DNA of 64,000 bases from Paenibacillus pini JCM 16418 (GCF_000576305.1 NZ_BAVZ01000019.1:1-64000), one strand, 5' to 3'. Counted from the stretch's first letter, positions 53,191 to 62,211 are shown. Program-made: numbers and translations. Notes: generated by a model from the letters alone, not told the origin.

Positions 53191-53220
53191 GTTTATTCTC
53201 TACCAGATCCGGACAGAATG
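53191..53220 (+). promoter_or_regulatory. Candidate sigma-F-type promoter of spoIIR
   Basis: GTTTA (53191-53195), exactly 15 bp of spacer and GGACAGAATG (53211-53220) resemble the sigma-F pattern GywTA-N15-GGnRAnAnTw with two mismatches. Transcription would start about 35 bp before ATG 53260. spoIIR is a known forespore sigma-F gene. Confidence 0.5.
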
Positions 53221-53259
53221 ATAGATATCATAGATGTTTGGTAGAGAGGGGTTTACATC

Positions 53260-54039
53260 ATGCGCAATTATAATATAGGGAATCTCCGCAGTGACAAACT
53301 GCGTTCAATGGTTAAGGATACAGTCATTATCATGTGTATATTATTCATGCTGGTTGTGTCGTGGGATGCACAGAAGACAGATGCTGCAGTAGCAGAGGGA
53401 TCTATTCCACAAGAGTCCATCCGGCTACGTATTCTAGCTAACTCAGACAGTACAACGGATCAACTTGTAAAACGTGAGATTCGGGACGCAGTTGTGGCGG
53501 AGATGAACAGCTGGGTAAAAGAACTAGAAGATCCACAAAGTCTCGATCAAGCGCGCGCGACGATTCGTGAACATATGTCTGAGCTGAACATGTTAGTAAG
53601 TCGTGAACTGAGCGAACGTGATTTTCATTATGGCTATGATATCGATCTTGGCATCGTTCCTTTTCCAACTAAATTGTATGGAGGAACGGTATATCCAGCG
53701 GGAAATTATGAGGCACTTCGGATTACCCTTGGTGAAGGTAGTGGACAGAACTGGTGGTGTGTTCTATTTCCGCCATTGTGCTTCATTGATGCGGGGAGCG
53801 GGGATGCTGCGGCTCAGCCTGTAACAACGAAGGATAAGAATACAGTCAAGAACGATATGGTTATCAAGGTCAAAGCTGATGCGAAGTCGAGTGAATTACA
53901 GCAGACAGCAGATGGTGGGAAGAGTATCCAAGCTGCTACTCAGAAGGTGGCTGAGACCAAACAGGCTGAACCGCAGGTTCGATTCTTTTTGTGGGATTTA
54001 CTCATTTCGATTATGGATTGGTTAAAGTCATTATTCTAG
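53260..54039 (+). CDS. spoIIR: Stage II sporulation protein R
   Basis: A 259-residue exported signalling protein made in the forespore that triggers SpoIIGA to process pro-sigma-E in the mother cell. A signal/anchor helix (VIIMCILFMLVVSW) is followed by the conserved domain ESIRLRILANSDSTTDQLVK, then REIRDAVVAEM, the GTVYPAGNYEALRI segment and NWWCVLFPPLCFID. A Lys/Ser-rich linker and a second hydrophobic C-terminal stretch (FFLWDLLISIMDWL) extend it beyond the B. subtilis length. The start has GAGGGG upstream. It marks the organism as an endospore former. Confidence 0.95.
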   Translation: MRNYNIGNLRSDKLRSMVKDTVIIMCILFMLVVSWDAQKTDAAVAEGSIPQESIRLRILANSDSTTDQLVKREIRDAVVAEMNSWVKELEDPQSLDQARATIREHMSELNMLVSRELSERDFHYGYDIDLGIVPFPTKLYGGTVYPAGNYEALRITLGEGSGQNWWCVLFPPLCFIDAGSGDAAAQPVTTKDKNTVKNDMVIKVKADAKSSELQQTADGGKSIQAATQKVAETKQAEPQVRFFLWDLLISIMDWLKSLF

Positions 54040-54122
54040 AAGGTTAATCTGAATTCGTGTAGGGGCAGGATTTTATGATAAACTATAGGCAAAGAGGATG
54101 GACGGGTGCTTGAATCAACGCG

Positions 54123-54152
54123 CTGAGAATACAGAAGGAGCTGTATTCTCAG
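54123..54152 (+). other. 12-bp perfect hairpin upstream of tsaC
   Basis: CTGAGAATACAG and CTGTATTCTCAG surround AAGGAG. A T-run begins only 16 bases later (54168), so this may be part of a terminator for spoIIR or a leader hairpin. Confidence 0.55.
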
Positions 54153-54213
54153 GTGGGATTGGGCGCTTTTTTTCATGTAAACAATACATTTAGCAGAAAG
54201 ACTGGGATAGATC

Positions 54214-55362
54214 ATGGATGATAAGCTTAATGTTAACGAAACGGGAAATGACAAAATGACTACCGTTTGTTGGGATATGAAGTCGGAAATAATAGCAGAA
54301 CATACAGATAATGATCCATTACAATTGGCTTTGGAGGAGGCTGCAGCATTGCTGCAAAGAGGCGATATTGTAGCCTTTCCTACGGAAACAGTGTATGGAT
54401 TGGGAGCAAATGCACGGATGACGGAAGCGGTAGAAGCCGTGTTTCGGGCAAAAGGCAGACCATCGGACAACCCGCTAATTGTTCACATCGCAGATGTGAA
54501 GCAGCTGGATGAAATGGTTGTGTCCGTAGATAATACGTCACGCCGTCTCATGGAAGCCTTCTGGCCTGGACCCTTAACGTTGGTGCTGCCAGTTAAACCA
54601 GATGTGCTGTCGCCGCGGGTGACAGCAGGACTGGATACCGTGGCAATACGAATGCCTGATCATCCGATTGCACTTCGTCTAATCGCTAGAGCTAATTGCC
54701 CGGTAGCAGCTCCAAGCGCGAATCGTTCAGGAAGGCCGAGCCCTACTCTCGCTAGTCATGTACTAGAGGATTTGGAAGGGCATATAGCTGGTATTGTGGA
54801 TGGCGGCGCAACCGGGGTGGGCGTAGAATCTACCGTAGTTCAGGTACAACCGAATGGATCTGTTCTGGTGCTCCGACCTGGAGGTATTACACTAGAACAA
54901 CTGAGAAATGTAGCGGGTGTGGATATAGTAACAGACCCGGGTATTACGGCTGCTCCACATGGAGAGAATCAAGCTCCACGATCACCGGGCATGAAATATA
55001 CGCATTATGCACCCAAAGGAAAGTTAACTCTCGTACAGGGAGATTCTCCTTCGGGGGTAGCAGATTTGATTACGAGTCACTTAAAGGAAGCGACCAGTAG
55101 GGGAGAAAAGACGGGACTACTTGTATTCGACGAGCATGTGAATCTCTATTGTGGTTCCGTGGTAAGCAGCCTTCAGTCTATGGGAAGTCTATCTCATTTA
55201 GAGACAGCAGCTCACAGGTTGTACGCTATTCTTCGCCAAATGGATGATGAAGACGTGACGTTTATTTTATCGGAGACCTGTCCTGAAGAGGGCTTGGGCG
55301 CAGCTGTTATGAATCGTCTTCAGAAAGCTGCAGGTATGGCGGTAATTCAATTGAACTCTTAA
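54214..55362 (+). CDS. L-threonylcarbamoyladenylate synthase (Sua5/YwlC type)
   Basis: A 382-residue enzyme making threonylcarbamoyl-AMP from Thr, bicarbonate and ATP for the t6A tRNA modification. The YrdC domain has IVAFPTETVYGLGANA near the start, KGRPSDNPLIVHI, FWPGPLTLVL and APSANRSGRPSPT. A linker, PGMKYTHYAPKG, leads to the C-terminal Sua5 domain. A 30-residue N-terminal extension precedes the YrdC fold; a later start is possible, as no strong ribosome binding site is visible. The position after spoIIR matches ywlC of B. subtilis. Confidence 0.93.
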   Translation: MDDKLNVNETGNDKMTTVCWDMKSEIIAEHTDNDPLQLALEEAAALLQRGDIVAFPTETVYGLGANARMTEAVEAVFRAKGRPSDNPLIVHIADVKQLDEMVVSVDNTSRRLMEAFWPGPLTLVLPVKPDVLSPRVTAGLDTVAIRMPDHPIALRLIARANCPVAAPSANRSGRPSPTLASHVLEDLEGHIAGIVDGGATGVGVESTVVQVQPNGSVLVLRPGGITLEQLRNVAGVDIVTDPGITAAPHGENQAPRSPGMKYTHYAPKGKLTLVQGDSPSGVADLITSHLKEATSRGEKTGLLVFDEHVNLYCGSVVSSLQSMGSLSHLETAAHRLYAILRQMDDEDVTFILSETCPEEGLGAAVMNRLQKAAGMAVIQLNS

Positions 55363-55444
55363 AAGGGATTCATTGTTCAAGACATGATTAGCCACTTGTC
55401 CGCATATGGTTGTACAAGAACCTAATGGACATGGAGGAATATTC

Positions 55445-56005
55445 ATGCTTGAGACTTCTGCTGGCTATGGGCAGCTTATTACTATTTTAATTATGGCTGT
55501 AGCATTAGGGATGGATGCGTTCTCCTTGGGAATTGGCATTGGAATGAAGGGTATTCGGCTGCTGCATGTGTTGAAAATTAGCTTGTTAATTGGTTTTTTT
55601 CACATTGTAATGCCGTTACTAGGAATGTTTACCGGACAATATGTCAGCTCATTGTTGGGACAGGTTACGACTTATGTAGCATGCGGGCTATTAGTTCTGT
55701 TAGGTGGGCACATGATACTGAACTCTTTCCGTGGAGGGGAGAATCGGATGATTGACCACCGAACTTTTCTTGGCATGCTGCTATTTTCACTTAGTGTGAG
55801 TGTAGACTCTTTTTCTGTAGGTGTTACCCTTGGCATGTTTCAAAGTGATCTTATATTAACCGTGTTAGCTTTTGGTCTATGCGGTGCCGGTATGTCGATT
55901 TTAGGTCTTCTTCTTGGTCGGCGAGTGAGCCGCAATTTAGGAGACTATGGAGAAGCGCTAGGTGGAGCCATTTTAATTGCATTTGGTCTCTTGTTTATCT
56001 TTTGA
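55445..56005 (+). CDS. mntP: Putative manganese efflux pump MntP (YwlD-like)
   Basis: A 186-residue six-helix membrane protein of the MntP/YebN family that exports Mn2+. The two conserved Asp-containing segments are VALGMDAFSLGIG near the start and SVSVDSFSVGVTL in the second half, arranged as an internal repeat. GGAGG precedes ATG 55445; the longer ORF from 55406 is unlikely. The Mn-sensing yybP-ykoY riboswitch often found before such genes is absent from the 82-bp gap. It pairs in function with mntH at 26297. Confidence 0.9.
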   Translation: MLETSAGYGQLITILIMAVALGMDAFSLGIGIGMKGIRLLHVLKISLLIGFFHIVMPLLGMFTGQYVSSLLGQVTTYVACGLLVLLGGHMILNSFRGGENRMIDHRTFLGMLLFSLSVSVDSFSVGVTLGMFQSDLILTVLAFGLCGAGMSILGLLLGRRVSRNLGDYGEALGGAILIAFGLLFIF

Positions 56006-56046
56006 TACAATATGCGCACAAGGAACTTCTAGGAGGTGCGTTAAAC

Positions 56047-56615
56047 GTGAAGCATATTTTATTTGTATGTACGGGGAACACGTGCCGCAGTCCTATGGCT
56101 GAAGCGCTGCTTCGCAAATTGGCGACGGAACGTGGTATTTCGCTTGAAGTCCGCTCTGCGGGTGTTGCTGCTATGGAAGGGACTTCGATTTCGCATCATG
56201 CTGAGGCCGTGTTACGAGACCATGAAATTTATGACTCATTAACTTCATCATCGCTGAGATCCGAAACGGTAGAATGGTCAGATCTGATATTGACATTAAC
56301 GGGTTCGCATAAGCAGCATGTCATTCATAACTTTCCGCATGCTGCAGATAAGACCTTTACCCTGAAAGAGTTCACTGAAGACGACGAAAGGTACTTAAGG
56401 ATTTGCAGGAACTAGACAGCCTATACGCATCTTGGGAATTAAAAAGAGCGCTTGGTCAACCGCTAGAGAATGCAGAGCGCGAACGAATTATTGAAATTCA
56501 GCAACGAATACCTAGCTTTGATATTTCGGATCCATTTGGAGGATCGAAGGACGATTATGATATCACTGCAGGGGAAATTCGCACGGCTCTCGATAGGCTG
56601 CTAGACAAACTATAA
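56047..56615 (+). pseudogene. ywlE: Low-molecular-weight protein arginine phosphatase (YwlE-like), frameshifted
   Basis: An enzyme of the LMW tyrosine phosphatase family that in Bacillus removes phosphate from protein phosphoarginine, opposing McsB. The P-loop is C8-TGNTC-R14, with Thr12 matching the residue known to select phosphoarginine. GTG 56047 follows AGGAGGTG. The frame is lost near 56393 (stop at 56415) and continues after one restored base as KDLQELDSLYASWELK, ending with the catalytic Asp in SDPFGGSKDDYD and the stop at 56615; the whole is 189 residues. Both catalytic halves are intact, which suggests a recent or artefactual break. Confidence 0.88.
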
Positions 56616-56765
56616 GAATTTAGCGATGAAAGACTAATTTTCGCATTGATTTTCGATACCGATTGTTTTATGATTATGATGAAAAACATCGGTTTCAGTG
56701 TAACTGGCGACAATCGTGGATCAAACCACAATGGAGCACTGGAATATACGGCCGGTCGCCTGGGC

Positions 56766-56806
56766 AAAAGAGCAATTCTGCAGTTTACTGCGGGATGCTC
56801 TTTTTT
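56766..56806 (+). terminator. Terminator between ywlE and rpiB
   Basis: AAAAGAGCA and TGCTCTTTT pair, with an imperfect inner stem, followed by TTTTTT. The rest of the 267-bp gap 56616-56882 holds a TATAAT-like box at 56829 and no gene. Confidence 0.75.
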
Positions 56807-56882
56807 CGTCTTGTGGCTCTCGAATAGGTATAATGATCGAAGAAGTCATAAAAGTGCGAAATTTAGGGAGGTTTTTCGAAAG

Positions 56883-57338
56883 ATGAACATTGCAGTTGGA
56901 ACAGATCATGGTGGCGTACGTTTGAAACAAGACATCATTGCTGTCATTCAGGAGTTGGGTCATGAGGTAATCGATGTGGGATGTGGTTGTACAGATTCCG
57001 TTGATTATCCTGATTATGCCCTTCCGGTATGTGAGCAGGTTACGGCAGGTACGGCAGACCGGGGCATCCTGATCTGTGGAACGGGTATTGGCATGAGTAT
57101 TGCCGCTAATAAAGTGCCTGGTATCCGCTGCGCCCTAGTGCATGATGTATTCTCGGCCAAAGCAACACGGGAACATAACGATTCCAACGTCCTAGCCATG
57201 GGCGAACGTGTAATTGGTCCAGGACTTGCACAGGAGATTGTGAAAGCTTGGCTGAATACGGATTTTAGTGAGGGCGAACGCCACATTGGCCGCGTCAATA
57301 AGATCAAAGCGATCGAAGAACGATATCTGCGTGATTAA
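56883..57338 (+). CDS. rpiB: Ribose-5-phosphate isomerase B
   Basis: A 151-residue enzyme of the RpiB/LacAB family interconverting ribose 5-phosphate and ribulose 5-phosphate. The start IAVGTDHGGVRLK carries the D-H phosphate-binding motif; DVGCGCTDSVDYPDYA has the catalytic Cys region for RpiB, and ILICGTGIGMSIAANK and REHNDSNVLAMGER complete the active site. ATG 56883 follows AGGGAGG; the ORF in the same frame from 56646 is just an open leader. It corresponds to ywlF in Bacillus and lies 12 bp before ywlG. Confidence 0.93.
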   Translation: MNIAVGTDHGGVRLKQDIIAVIQELGHEVIDVGCGCTDSVDYPDYALPVCEQVTAGTADRGILICGTGIGMSIAANKVPGIRCALVHDVFSAKATREHNDSNVLAMGERVIGPGLAQEIVKAWLNTDFSEGERHIGRVNKIKAIEERYLRD

Positions 57339-57350
57339 GGAGGTTCATTT

Positions 57351-57986
57351 ATGAAGCTTAAGTACGAAGGTAAAGCATCTGATTTGTCCTTAAAAGAACA
57401 GGTGAAGATCGTTCTGAGTGAAGTGGTTGAGATTGCGCGGTTAGGTCCGGGCAAGGTGCTGGTCATCGGGACCAGCACAAGTGAAGTAGCGGGCCAGCAC
57501 ATCGGGACATCCGGTGCGCTTGATGTAGCTAACGAGCTGCTACAAGGTATCGAAGAAATCCGCAGCGAGGTTGGTTTCGCTGTCGCCTTTCAGTGCTGCG
57601 AACATTTGAACCGCGCACTGGTCATGGAGCGTACCTTGCTGGAGCAATTGCGACTTACAGAAGTTGCGGCAATACCGGTGCCTAAAGCGGGAGGCTCTAT
57701 GGGTTCCGCGGCGTACCTTTCGTTCAGTAGCCCATGTCTTGCAGAGGCTATTGAAGCTGATGCGGGCATCGATATTGGCGAGACGCTCATCGGTATGCAT
57801 TTGCGCCGCGTCGCAGTTCCATTTCGGCCGAGCATTCGTTATATCGGAGAGGCGCGAGTAAATGCGGCGTTTACCCGTCCGAAGTTAATTGGTGGGGAAC
57901 GTGCGGTTTACCGCTTAGAAACGGATTCAGGGCGAGAGATACACTCAAATGGTTTGAACGAAGGCAATGCACATCTTTGCGATTAA
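57351..57986 (+). CDS. ywlG: TIGR01440/UPF0340 family protein (YwlG-like)
   Basis: A 211-residue cytoplasmic protein of a conserved Firmicutes family without known function. Family blocks include LVIGTSTSEVAGQHIG, VAFQCCEHLNRALV, PVPKAGGSMGSAAY and IGMHLRRVAVP. AAGGAGG precedes the ATG. The gene order rpiB-ywlG-glyA is the same in Bacillus. The conserved CCEHLNRA stretch suggests a ligand or metal site, but nothing can be assigned. Confidence 0.9.
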   Translation: MKLKYEGKASDLSLKEQVKIVLSEVVEIARLGPGKVLVIGTSTSEVAGQHIGTSGALDVANELLQGIEEIRSEVGFAVAFQCCEHLNRALVMERTLLEQLRLTEVAAIPVPKAGGSMGSAAYLSFSSPCLAEAIEADAGIDIGETLIGMHLRRVAVPFRPSIRYIGEARVNAAFTRPKLIGGERAVYRLETDSGREIHSNGLNEGNAHLCD

Positions 57987-58045
57987 TGAACTTAAATGTT
58001 AGCAAGTCGATAATGTACGAACATATTAAGGGAGGAATTTTAATC

Positions 58046-59293
58046 ATGGATCAACTACGTAAGCAAGACCCTGCAGTACTGGAAGCGATGGATCTAGAAT
58101 TGAAGCGCCAACGTAGCAATATTGAACTGATTGCTTCTGAGAACATTGTAAGTGAAGCGGTTATCGAAGCAATGGGTTCTGTACTGACTAACAAGTATGC
58201 TGAAGGATATCCTGGTAAACGTTACTATGGCGGCTGCGAGCGCGTCGATATTGTTGAAGACATTGCCCGTGATCGTGCTAAAGAATTGTTCGGCGCTGAA
58301 CATGTAAACGTACAGCCTCACTCTGGCGCACAAGCAAACATGGCTGTTTATCTTGCAGCTCTTAAACCAGGCGATACCGTTCTAGGTATGAACTTGGCAC
58401 ATGGGGGTCACTTGACTCACGGTAGCCCTGTAAATGCTTCGGGTCTCCTGTATAACTTCGTAGCTTACGGCGTACAGGAAGATACATTCCTGATTGATTA
58501 TGATGAAGTTCGTAAACTAGCATTTAAACACCGTCCTCGTATGATCGTTGCTGGTGCTAGTGCTTATCCGCGTGCGATTGATTTTGAAGCTCTGTCTTCC
58601 ATTGCTAATGATGTGGGTGCATTGTTTATGGTTGATATGGCTCATATTGCTGGCCTCGTGGCAGCAGGCCTTCACCAAAGTCCAGTTCCTTACGCACACT
58701 TTGTAACAACAACAACACATAAAACACTTCGCGGACCACGTGGAGGTATGATTCTTTGCAAACAGGCATGGGCCCAAGCTATTGATAAAGCTGTATTCCC
58801 TGGTTCCCAAGGTGGACCATTGATGCACGTGATCGCTTCCAAAGCAGTAGCTTTAGGCGAAGCACTTCAACCATCTTTTAAAACCTATGCTGAGAACGTG
58901 ATTAAGAATGCTAGAGTACTTGCAGAGACGCTCGTAAGCGAAGGACTTAACATTGTATCTGGCGGTACAGATAACCACTTAATGCTTGTTGATACACGTA
59001 GCGTAAATACGACAGGTAAAGTGGCTGAGAAAGTACTAGATTCAGTCGGCATTACTGTAAATAAGAACGCGATTCCTTTTGATCCAACAAGTCCATTTGT
59101 AACGAGCGGTATCCGTATTGGTACACCAGCAGCTACTTCACGTGGTATGGATGAAGCAGCAATGGTTGAAATCGGTAAGATTATTGCTCTGACTCTCAAA
59201 AATCCAGAAGATGAGGCTGTATTGTCTGAAGCTGCAACTAGAGTTAAGGCACTTACGGATCAATATCCGCTATATCCAGAATTGAAATACTAA
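58046..59293 (+). CDS. glyA: Serine hydroxymethyltransferase
   Basis: A 415-residue PLP enzyme converting serine plus tetrahydrofolate to glycine plus methylene-tetrahydrofolate. Visible motifs: NIELIASENIVS at the N-terminus, NKYAEGYPGKRYYGG, NVQPHSGAQAN, VDMAHIAGLVAAG and the Schiff-base Lys in VTTTTHKTLRGPRGG. ATG 58046 has GGGAGGAAT upstream; the ORF from 57977 overlaps ywlG and is not used. Codon usage is visibly more biased than in neighbours, fitting a highly expressed gene. Confidence 0.97.
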   Translation: MDQLRKQDPAVLEAMDLELKRQRSNIELIASENIVSEAVIEAMGSVLTNKYAEGYPGKRYYGGCERVDIVEDIARDRAKELFGAEHVNVQPHSGAQANMAVYLAALKPGDTVLGMNLAHGGHLTHGSPVNASGLLYNFVAYGVQEDTFLIDYDEVRKLAFKHRPRMIVAGASAYPRAIDFEALSSIANDVGALFMVDMAHIAGLVAAGLHQSPVPYAHFVTTTTHKTLRGPRGGMILCKQAWAQAIDKAVFPGSQGGPLMHVIASKAVALGEALQPSFKTYAENVIKNARVLAETLVSEGLNIVSGGTDNHLMLVDTRSVNTTGKVAEKVLDSVGITVNKNAIPFDPTSPFVTSGIRIGTPAATSRGMDEAAMVEIGKIIALTLKNPEDEAVLSEAATRVKALTDQYPLYPELKY

Positions 59294-59313
59294 TAGTCTT
59301 ACTTTTCTATGCT

Positions 59314-59346
59314 AGGGTTGGAGCTTGTTCTCCAGCCCTTTTTTTG
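59314..59346 (+). terminator. Terminator after glyA
   Basis: AGGGTTGGAG and CTCCAGCCCT pair around CTTGTT, followed by seven T residues. Confidence 0.88.
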
Positions 59347-59483
59347 TGCGGTATACATCATTTGAACCGAATGTAATCCCTGAAAAATATCTCATTTTAA
59401 TCTGAAATAGCTTAGGTTTATACGAATGAGGAGATTGGCGAAAATAAACATGTCTTATGTAGGTGTAATTTCAATAAAGGGAA

Positions 59484-59492
59484 TGATATAAT
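59484..59492 (+). promoter_or_regulatory. Extended -10 element of the upp promoter
   Basis: TGATATAAT (TGn-TATAAT) about 80 bp before upp; the -35 match (TGTAAT at 59464-59469, 17-bp spacing) is weak. The remaining gap 59347-59572 shows nothing else. Confidence 0.45.
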
Positions 59493-59572
59493 AAATAAGA
59501 TTTGTGTACCTATACGTAGCATAAGTGCCATTTACATCATTAAGACATACGAATTAGCCGGAGGGACATAAC

Positions 59573-60202
59573 ATGGGAAAATTGGTGATTTGCGACCACC
59601 CTTTGATTCAACACAAGCTGACATTTATCCGCGATGTGCGGACCAACACGAAAGATTTTAGAGAACTTGTCGATGAAGTTGCCTCTTTAATGGCTTATGA
59701 AATTACGCGGGAAGTTCCTCTTGAGTCGATTACGGTTCAAACGCCTGTGGCTGAAATGGAAAGCAAGGTCATTTCTGGCCGCATGCTAGGACTTATTCCG
59801 ATTCTACGTGCAGGTCTTGGTATGCTCGATGGTATGCTGAAGCTAATTCCTGCAGCAAAAGTAGGGCATGTAGGTCTTTTTCGTGACCCGGACACGCTGC
59901 AACCCGTAGAATATTATACGAAGCTTCCTACGGATGTAACGGAACGGGAGCTTATCGTAATCGATCCCATGCTGGCAACAGGCGGATCAGCTATCGCTGC
60001 AATTGACGTATTGAAGAAGCGTGGTTGTACTCAGATCAAGATGATGAATCTGATCGCAGCTCCAGAAGGTGTAAAAGCTGTACAAGAAGCACATCCGGAT
60101 GTTGATATTTATGTCGCTGCACTCGATGAAAAACTGGATGATCATGGTTATATTGTTCCAGGATTGGGCGATGCCGGAGACCGATTGTACGGAACCAAGT
60201 GA
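59573..60202 (+). CDS. upp: Uracil phosphoribosyltransferase
   Basis: A 209-residue pyrimidine-salvage enzyme making UMP from uracil and PRPP. The N-terminal DHPLIQHKLTFIRD, the LGLIPILRAGLGM loop, the PRPP-binding IVIDPMLATGGSA and the uracil-binding C-terminus YIVPGLGDAGDRLYGT are all present. GGAGGG precedes the ATG. It lies between glyA and mnaA as in Bacillus. Confidence 0.97.
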   Translation: MGKLVICDHPLIQHKLTFIRDVRTNTKDFRELVDEVASLMAYEITREVPLESITVQTPVAEMESKVISGRMLGLIPILRAGLGMLDGMLKLIPAAKVGHVGLFRDPDTLQPVEYYTKLPTDVTERELIVIDPMLATGGSAIAAIDVLKKRGCTQIKMMNLIAAPEGVKAVQEAHPDVDIYVAALDEKLDDHGYIVPGLGDAGDRLYGTK

Positions 60203-60218
60203 AAAGAGGTAATAAACC

Positions 60219-61379
60219 ATGTCTAAAGTGAAAGTGATGACGATCTTCGGGGTTCGTCCAGAAGCAATCAAGATGGCACCGCTAATTTTGGAATTACAAA
60301 AGCATCCTGAACATATTGAATCGGTCGTTTGCGTTACAGCACAGCATCGCCAGATGCTGGATCAGGTGCTGGATGTCTTCAAAATTGTGCCGGATTATGA
60401 TTTGGACGTTATGAAAGACCGTCAGACGCTGAATGAAATTACGATTCGCGTACTGGAAGGATTGGAACCCGTACTGCGTGAAGTGAAGCCTGACATCGTA
60501 TTGGTTCACGGAGATACACTGACAACCTTCTTGGCTAGTTATGCATCCTTCCTACAACAAATTCAGGTTGGACACGTGGAGGCCGGGCTTCGAACTTGGA
60601 ACAAGCTCTCTCCTTATCCAGAAGAGATGAACCGCCAATTGACAGGCGTTTTGGCCGATCTACATTTCGCGCCAACAGATTGGTCAGCGGGGAACCTTAA
60701 GAAGGAAAGTAAGAACGAGAATAGCATATATGTCACAGGCAACACGGTTACCGATGTGTTTCAATATACCGTACAGTCTGAATATAAGCATCCCGTTCTA
60801 GACTGGGCCAAAGGTAAACGTCTTGTTCTGATGACTGCACATCGCAGGGAGTCCCAGGGTGAGCCCCATCTGAATATTTTCCGCGCTATCAAAAGAATTG
60901 CTGATGAGTTCGAAGATATCGCCATTGTGTACCCAGTTCATCCGAGTCCAGCTGTGAAGGAACCTGCACATGCCATCCTTGGCAATCATCCGCGGATCAA
61001 GCTGATTGAGCCGTTGGACGTTGTTGACCTCCATAACTTTTACCCGCATACCCATCTGATTCTTACAGACTCGGGCGGATTGCAAGAGGAAGCACCTTCA
61101 TTCGGCGTGCCCGTTTTGGTCCTGAGAGACACGACAGAACGTCCAGAAGGAATTGAGGCTGGAACGCTCGAATTAGTTGGTACAGAAGAAGAAATGGTTT
61201 ACAGTCGGACGAAGGCACTTTTGACGGATTCTGAGCTATATGATTCTATGAGCCGCTCTGCTAATCCGTATGGGGATGGTAAGGCTTCTGAAAGAATTGT
61301 AAAAGCGATTTTGCACCACTTTGGGGTTGTAAATGAGCGTCCTGAGCAATTTCACAGAATGTTCACAAAGGATATTTAG
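60219..61379 (+). CDS. mnaA: UDP-N-acetylglucosamine 2-epimerase (non-hydrolysing)
   Basis: A 386-residue GT-B-fold epimerase making UDP-ManNAc for wall teichoic acid or other surface polymers. Conserved segments are VMTIFGVRPEAIKMAPLI, VLVHGDTLTTFLAS, GHVEAGLRTWNKLSPYPEE, MTAHRRESQGEPH and LTDSGGLQEEAPSFGVPVL. AAGAGG precedes the ATG; only 16 bp separate it from upp. Acting in the cytoplasm, it probably supplies linkage-unit ManNAc. Confidence 0.95.
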   Translation: MSKVKVMTIFGVRPEAIKMAPLILELQKHPEHIESVVCVTAQHRQMLDQVLDVFKIVPDYDLDVMKDRQTLNEITIRVLEGLEPVLREVKPDIVLVHGDTLTTFLASYASFLQQIQVGHVEAGLRTWNKLSPYPEEMNRQLTGVLADLHFAPTDWSAGNLKKESKNENSIYVTGNTVTDVFQYTVQSEYKHPVLDWAKGKRLVLMTAHRRESQGEPHLNIFRAIKRIADEFEDIAIVYPVHPSPAVKEPAHAILGNHPRIKLIEPLDVVDLHNFYPHTHLILTDSGGLQEEAPSFGVPVLVLRDTTERPEGIEAGTLELVGTEEEMVYSRTKALLTDSELYDSMSRSANPYGDGKASERIVKAILHHFGVVNERPEQFHRMFTKDI

Positions 61380-61442
61380 CCTGTATTCTGAGCCATAAAC
61401 GTACAGCATACAGTTAAACTGTACGGTTAGCACGGTGTTGAG

Positions 61443-61482
61443 CGTTTTGCTGTGATTATTTTCATATTTTCACGGCAAAACG
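61443..61482 (+). other. Hairpin between mnaA and the atp promoter
   Basis: CGTTTTGCTGTGA pairs with TCACGGCAAAACG (13 bp, one wobble) around 14 nt. No T-run follows, so termination of mnaA is only possible. Confidence 0.5.
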
Positions 61483-61498
61483 ACAACGATTTGCTCAA

Positions 61499-61528
61499 TT
61501 GACAAACTCTTGTGACATTCAGTAAAAT
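61499..61528 (+). promoter_or_regulatory. Sigma-A promoter of the ATP synthase operon
   Basis: A perfect TTGACA (61499-61504), 18-bp spacer and TAAAAT (61523-61528), 28 bp before the first gene. Confidence 0.75.
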
Positions 61529-61555
61529 GAACAGGGATTATGAGGGTGGACAGAG

Positions 61556-61810
61556 ATGAATAAACCTGGAAAGCCGCACAGATCCGACAAAAATAATTCT
61601 GACCCGTGGAAATATATGGGTCTTGTAAGCGCCATTGGTATTGATCTGGCAGCGTTTACGCTCGGTGGATTTTTTCTTGGGTCTTGGTTAGACAAGGTAC
61701 AAGGGAGCCACGGCCTCTGGGTAGCTCTTGGCGTTGTTGTCGGAGTCCTAGCGGGGATCGTAAGCGTGGTGGTTATCATTAAAGCGGTTTTGGGGGAAAG
61801 TAATGAGTGA
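61556..61810 (+). CDS. atpZ: AtpZ/AtpI-type small membrane protein
   Basis: An 84-residue protein with two membrane helices (LVSAIGIDLAAFTLGGFFLG and VALGVVVGVLAGIVSVV) and a polar N-terminus. It matches the short F0F1-ATPase-associated AtpZ proteins that precede atpI and are linked to Mg2+ handling or c-ring assembly. It is the first gene of the atp operon, after GAGGGTGG, and overlaps atpI by eight bases. Confidence 0.82.
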   Translation: MNKPGKPHRSDKNNSDPWKYMGLVSAIGIDLAAFTLGGFFLGSWLDKVQGSHGLWVALGVVVGVLAGIVSVVVIIKAVLGESNE

Positions 61811-62180
61811 ACTTTCGAAATACCAGAAGGTATTGGTCATCGTGACACTTTGCTTTCTTGCCCTTTGTCTCTTGGTTTCCGTTATCCTTCCTGCACACCG
61901 GGACATTCTGTTCGGTGTGGTGCTGGGTTCCGCGGTCAGTTGCATTAATGCATTCTATCTAGGCATGAAAGTAAAACAAGTCTCGGCCTCTGCGGCTGGC
62001 GAGAGTCAGAAACGAGCAAGTCTCGGATTCTTGTCACGTGCTGCACTGAGCTTACTAGCTGTTATGATTGCCTATAAGAACCCTGCATATCTGAATATGG
62101 TTGCAGTTGCTGGGAGTTTGCTTGTAGCGCCGGTTCTACTCATCATTATAGGAATTCGTTTATCACGTAAGGAGATCTGA
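61803..62180 (+). CDS. atpI: ATP synthase subunit I
   Basis: A 125-residue membrane protein with four hydrophobic segments, of the ATP synthase I family that helps assemble the c-ring. It starts with a short polar helix (SELSKYQKVLVIV), then LFGVVLGSAVSCINAFYLGM. GGGGGAAAG-like sequence inside atpZ acts as ribosome binding site. Located second in the operon, 31 bp before atpB. Confidence 0.85.
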   Translation: MSELSKYQKVLVIVTLCFLALCLLVSVILPAHRDILFGVVLGSAVSCINAFYLGMKVKQVSASAAGESQKRASLGFLSRAALSLLAVMIAYKNPAYLNMVAVAGSLLVAPVLLIIIGIRLSRKEI

Positions 62181-62211
62181 AGGATTCAACATGAGAAAGG
62201 GGTGAGAAAAC

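Noticed and set aside
55363..55444. Manganese yybP-ykoY riboswitch before mntP
   Set aside because: The gap is 82 bp with no characteristic aptamer sequence.
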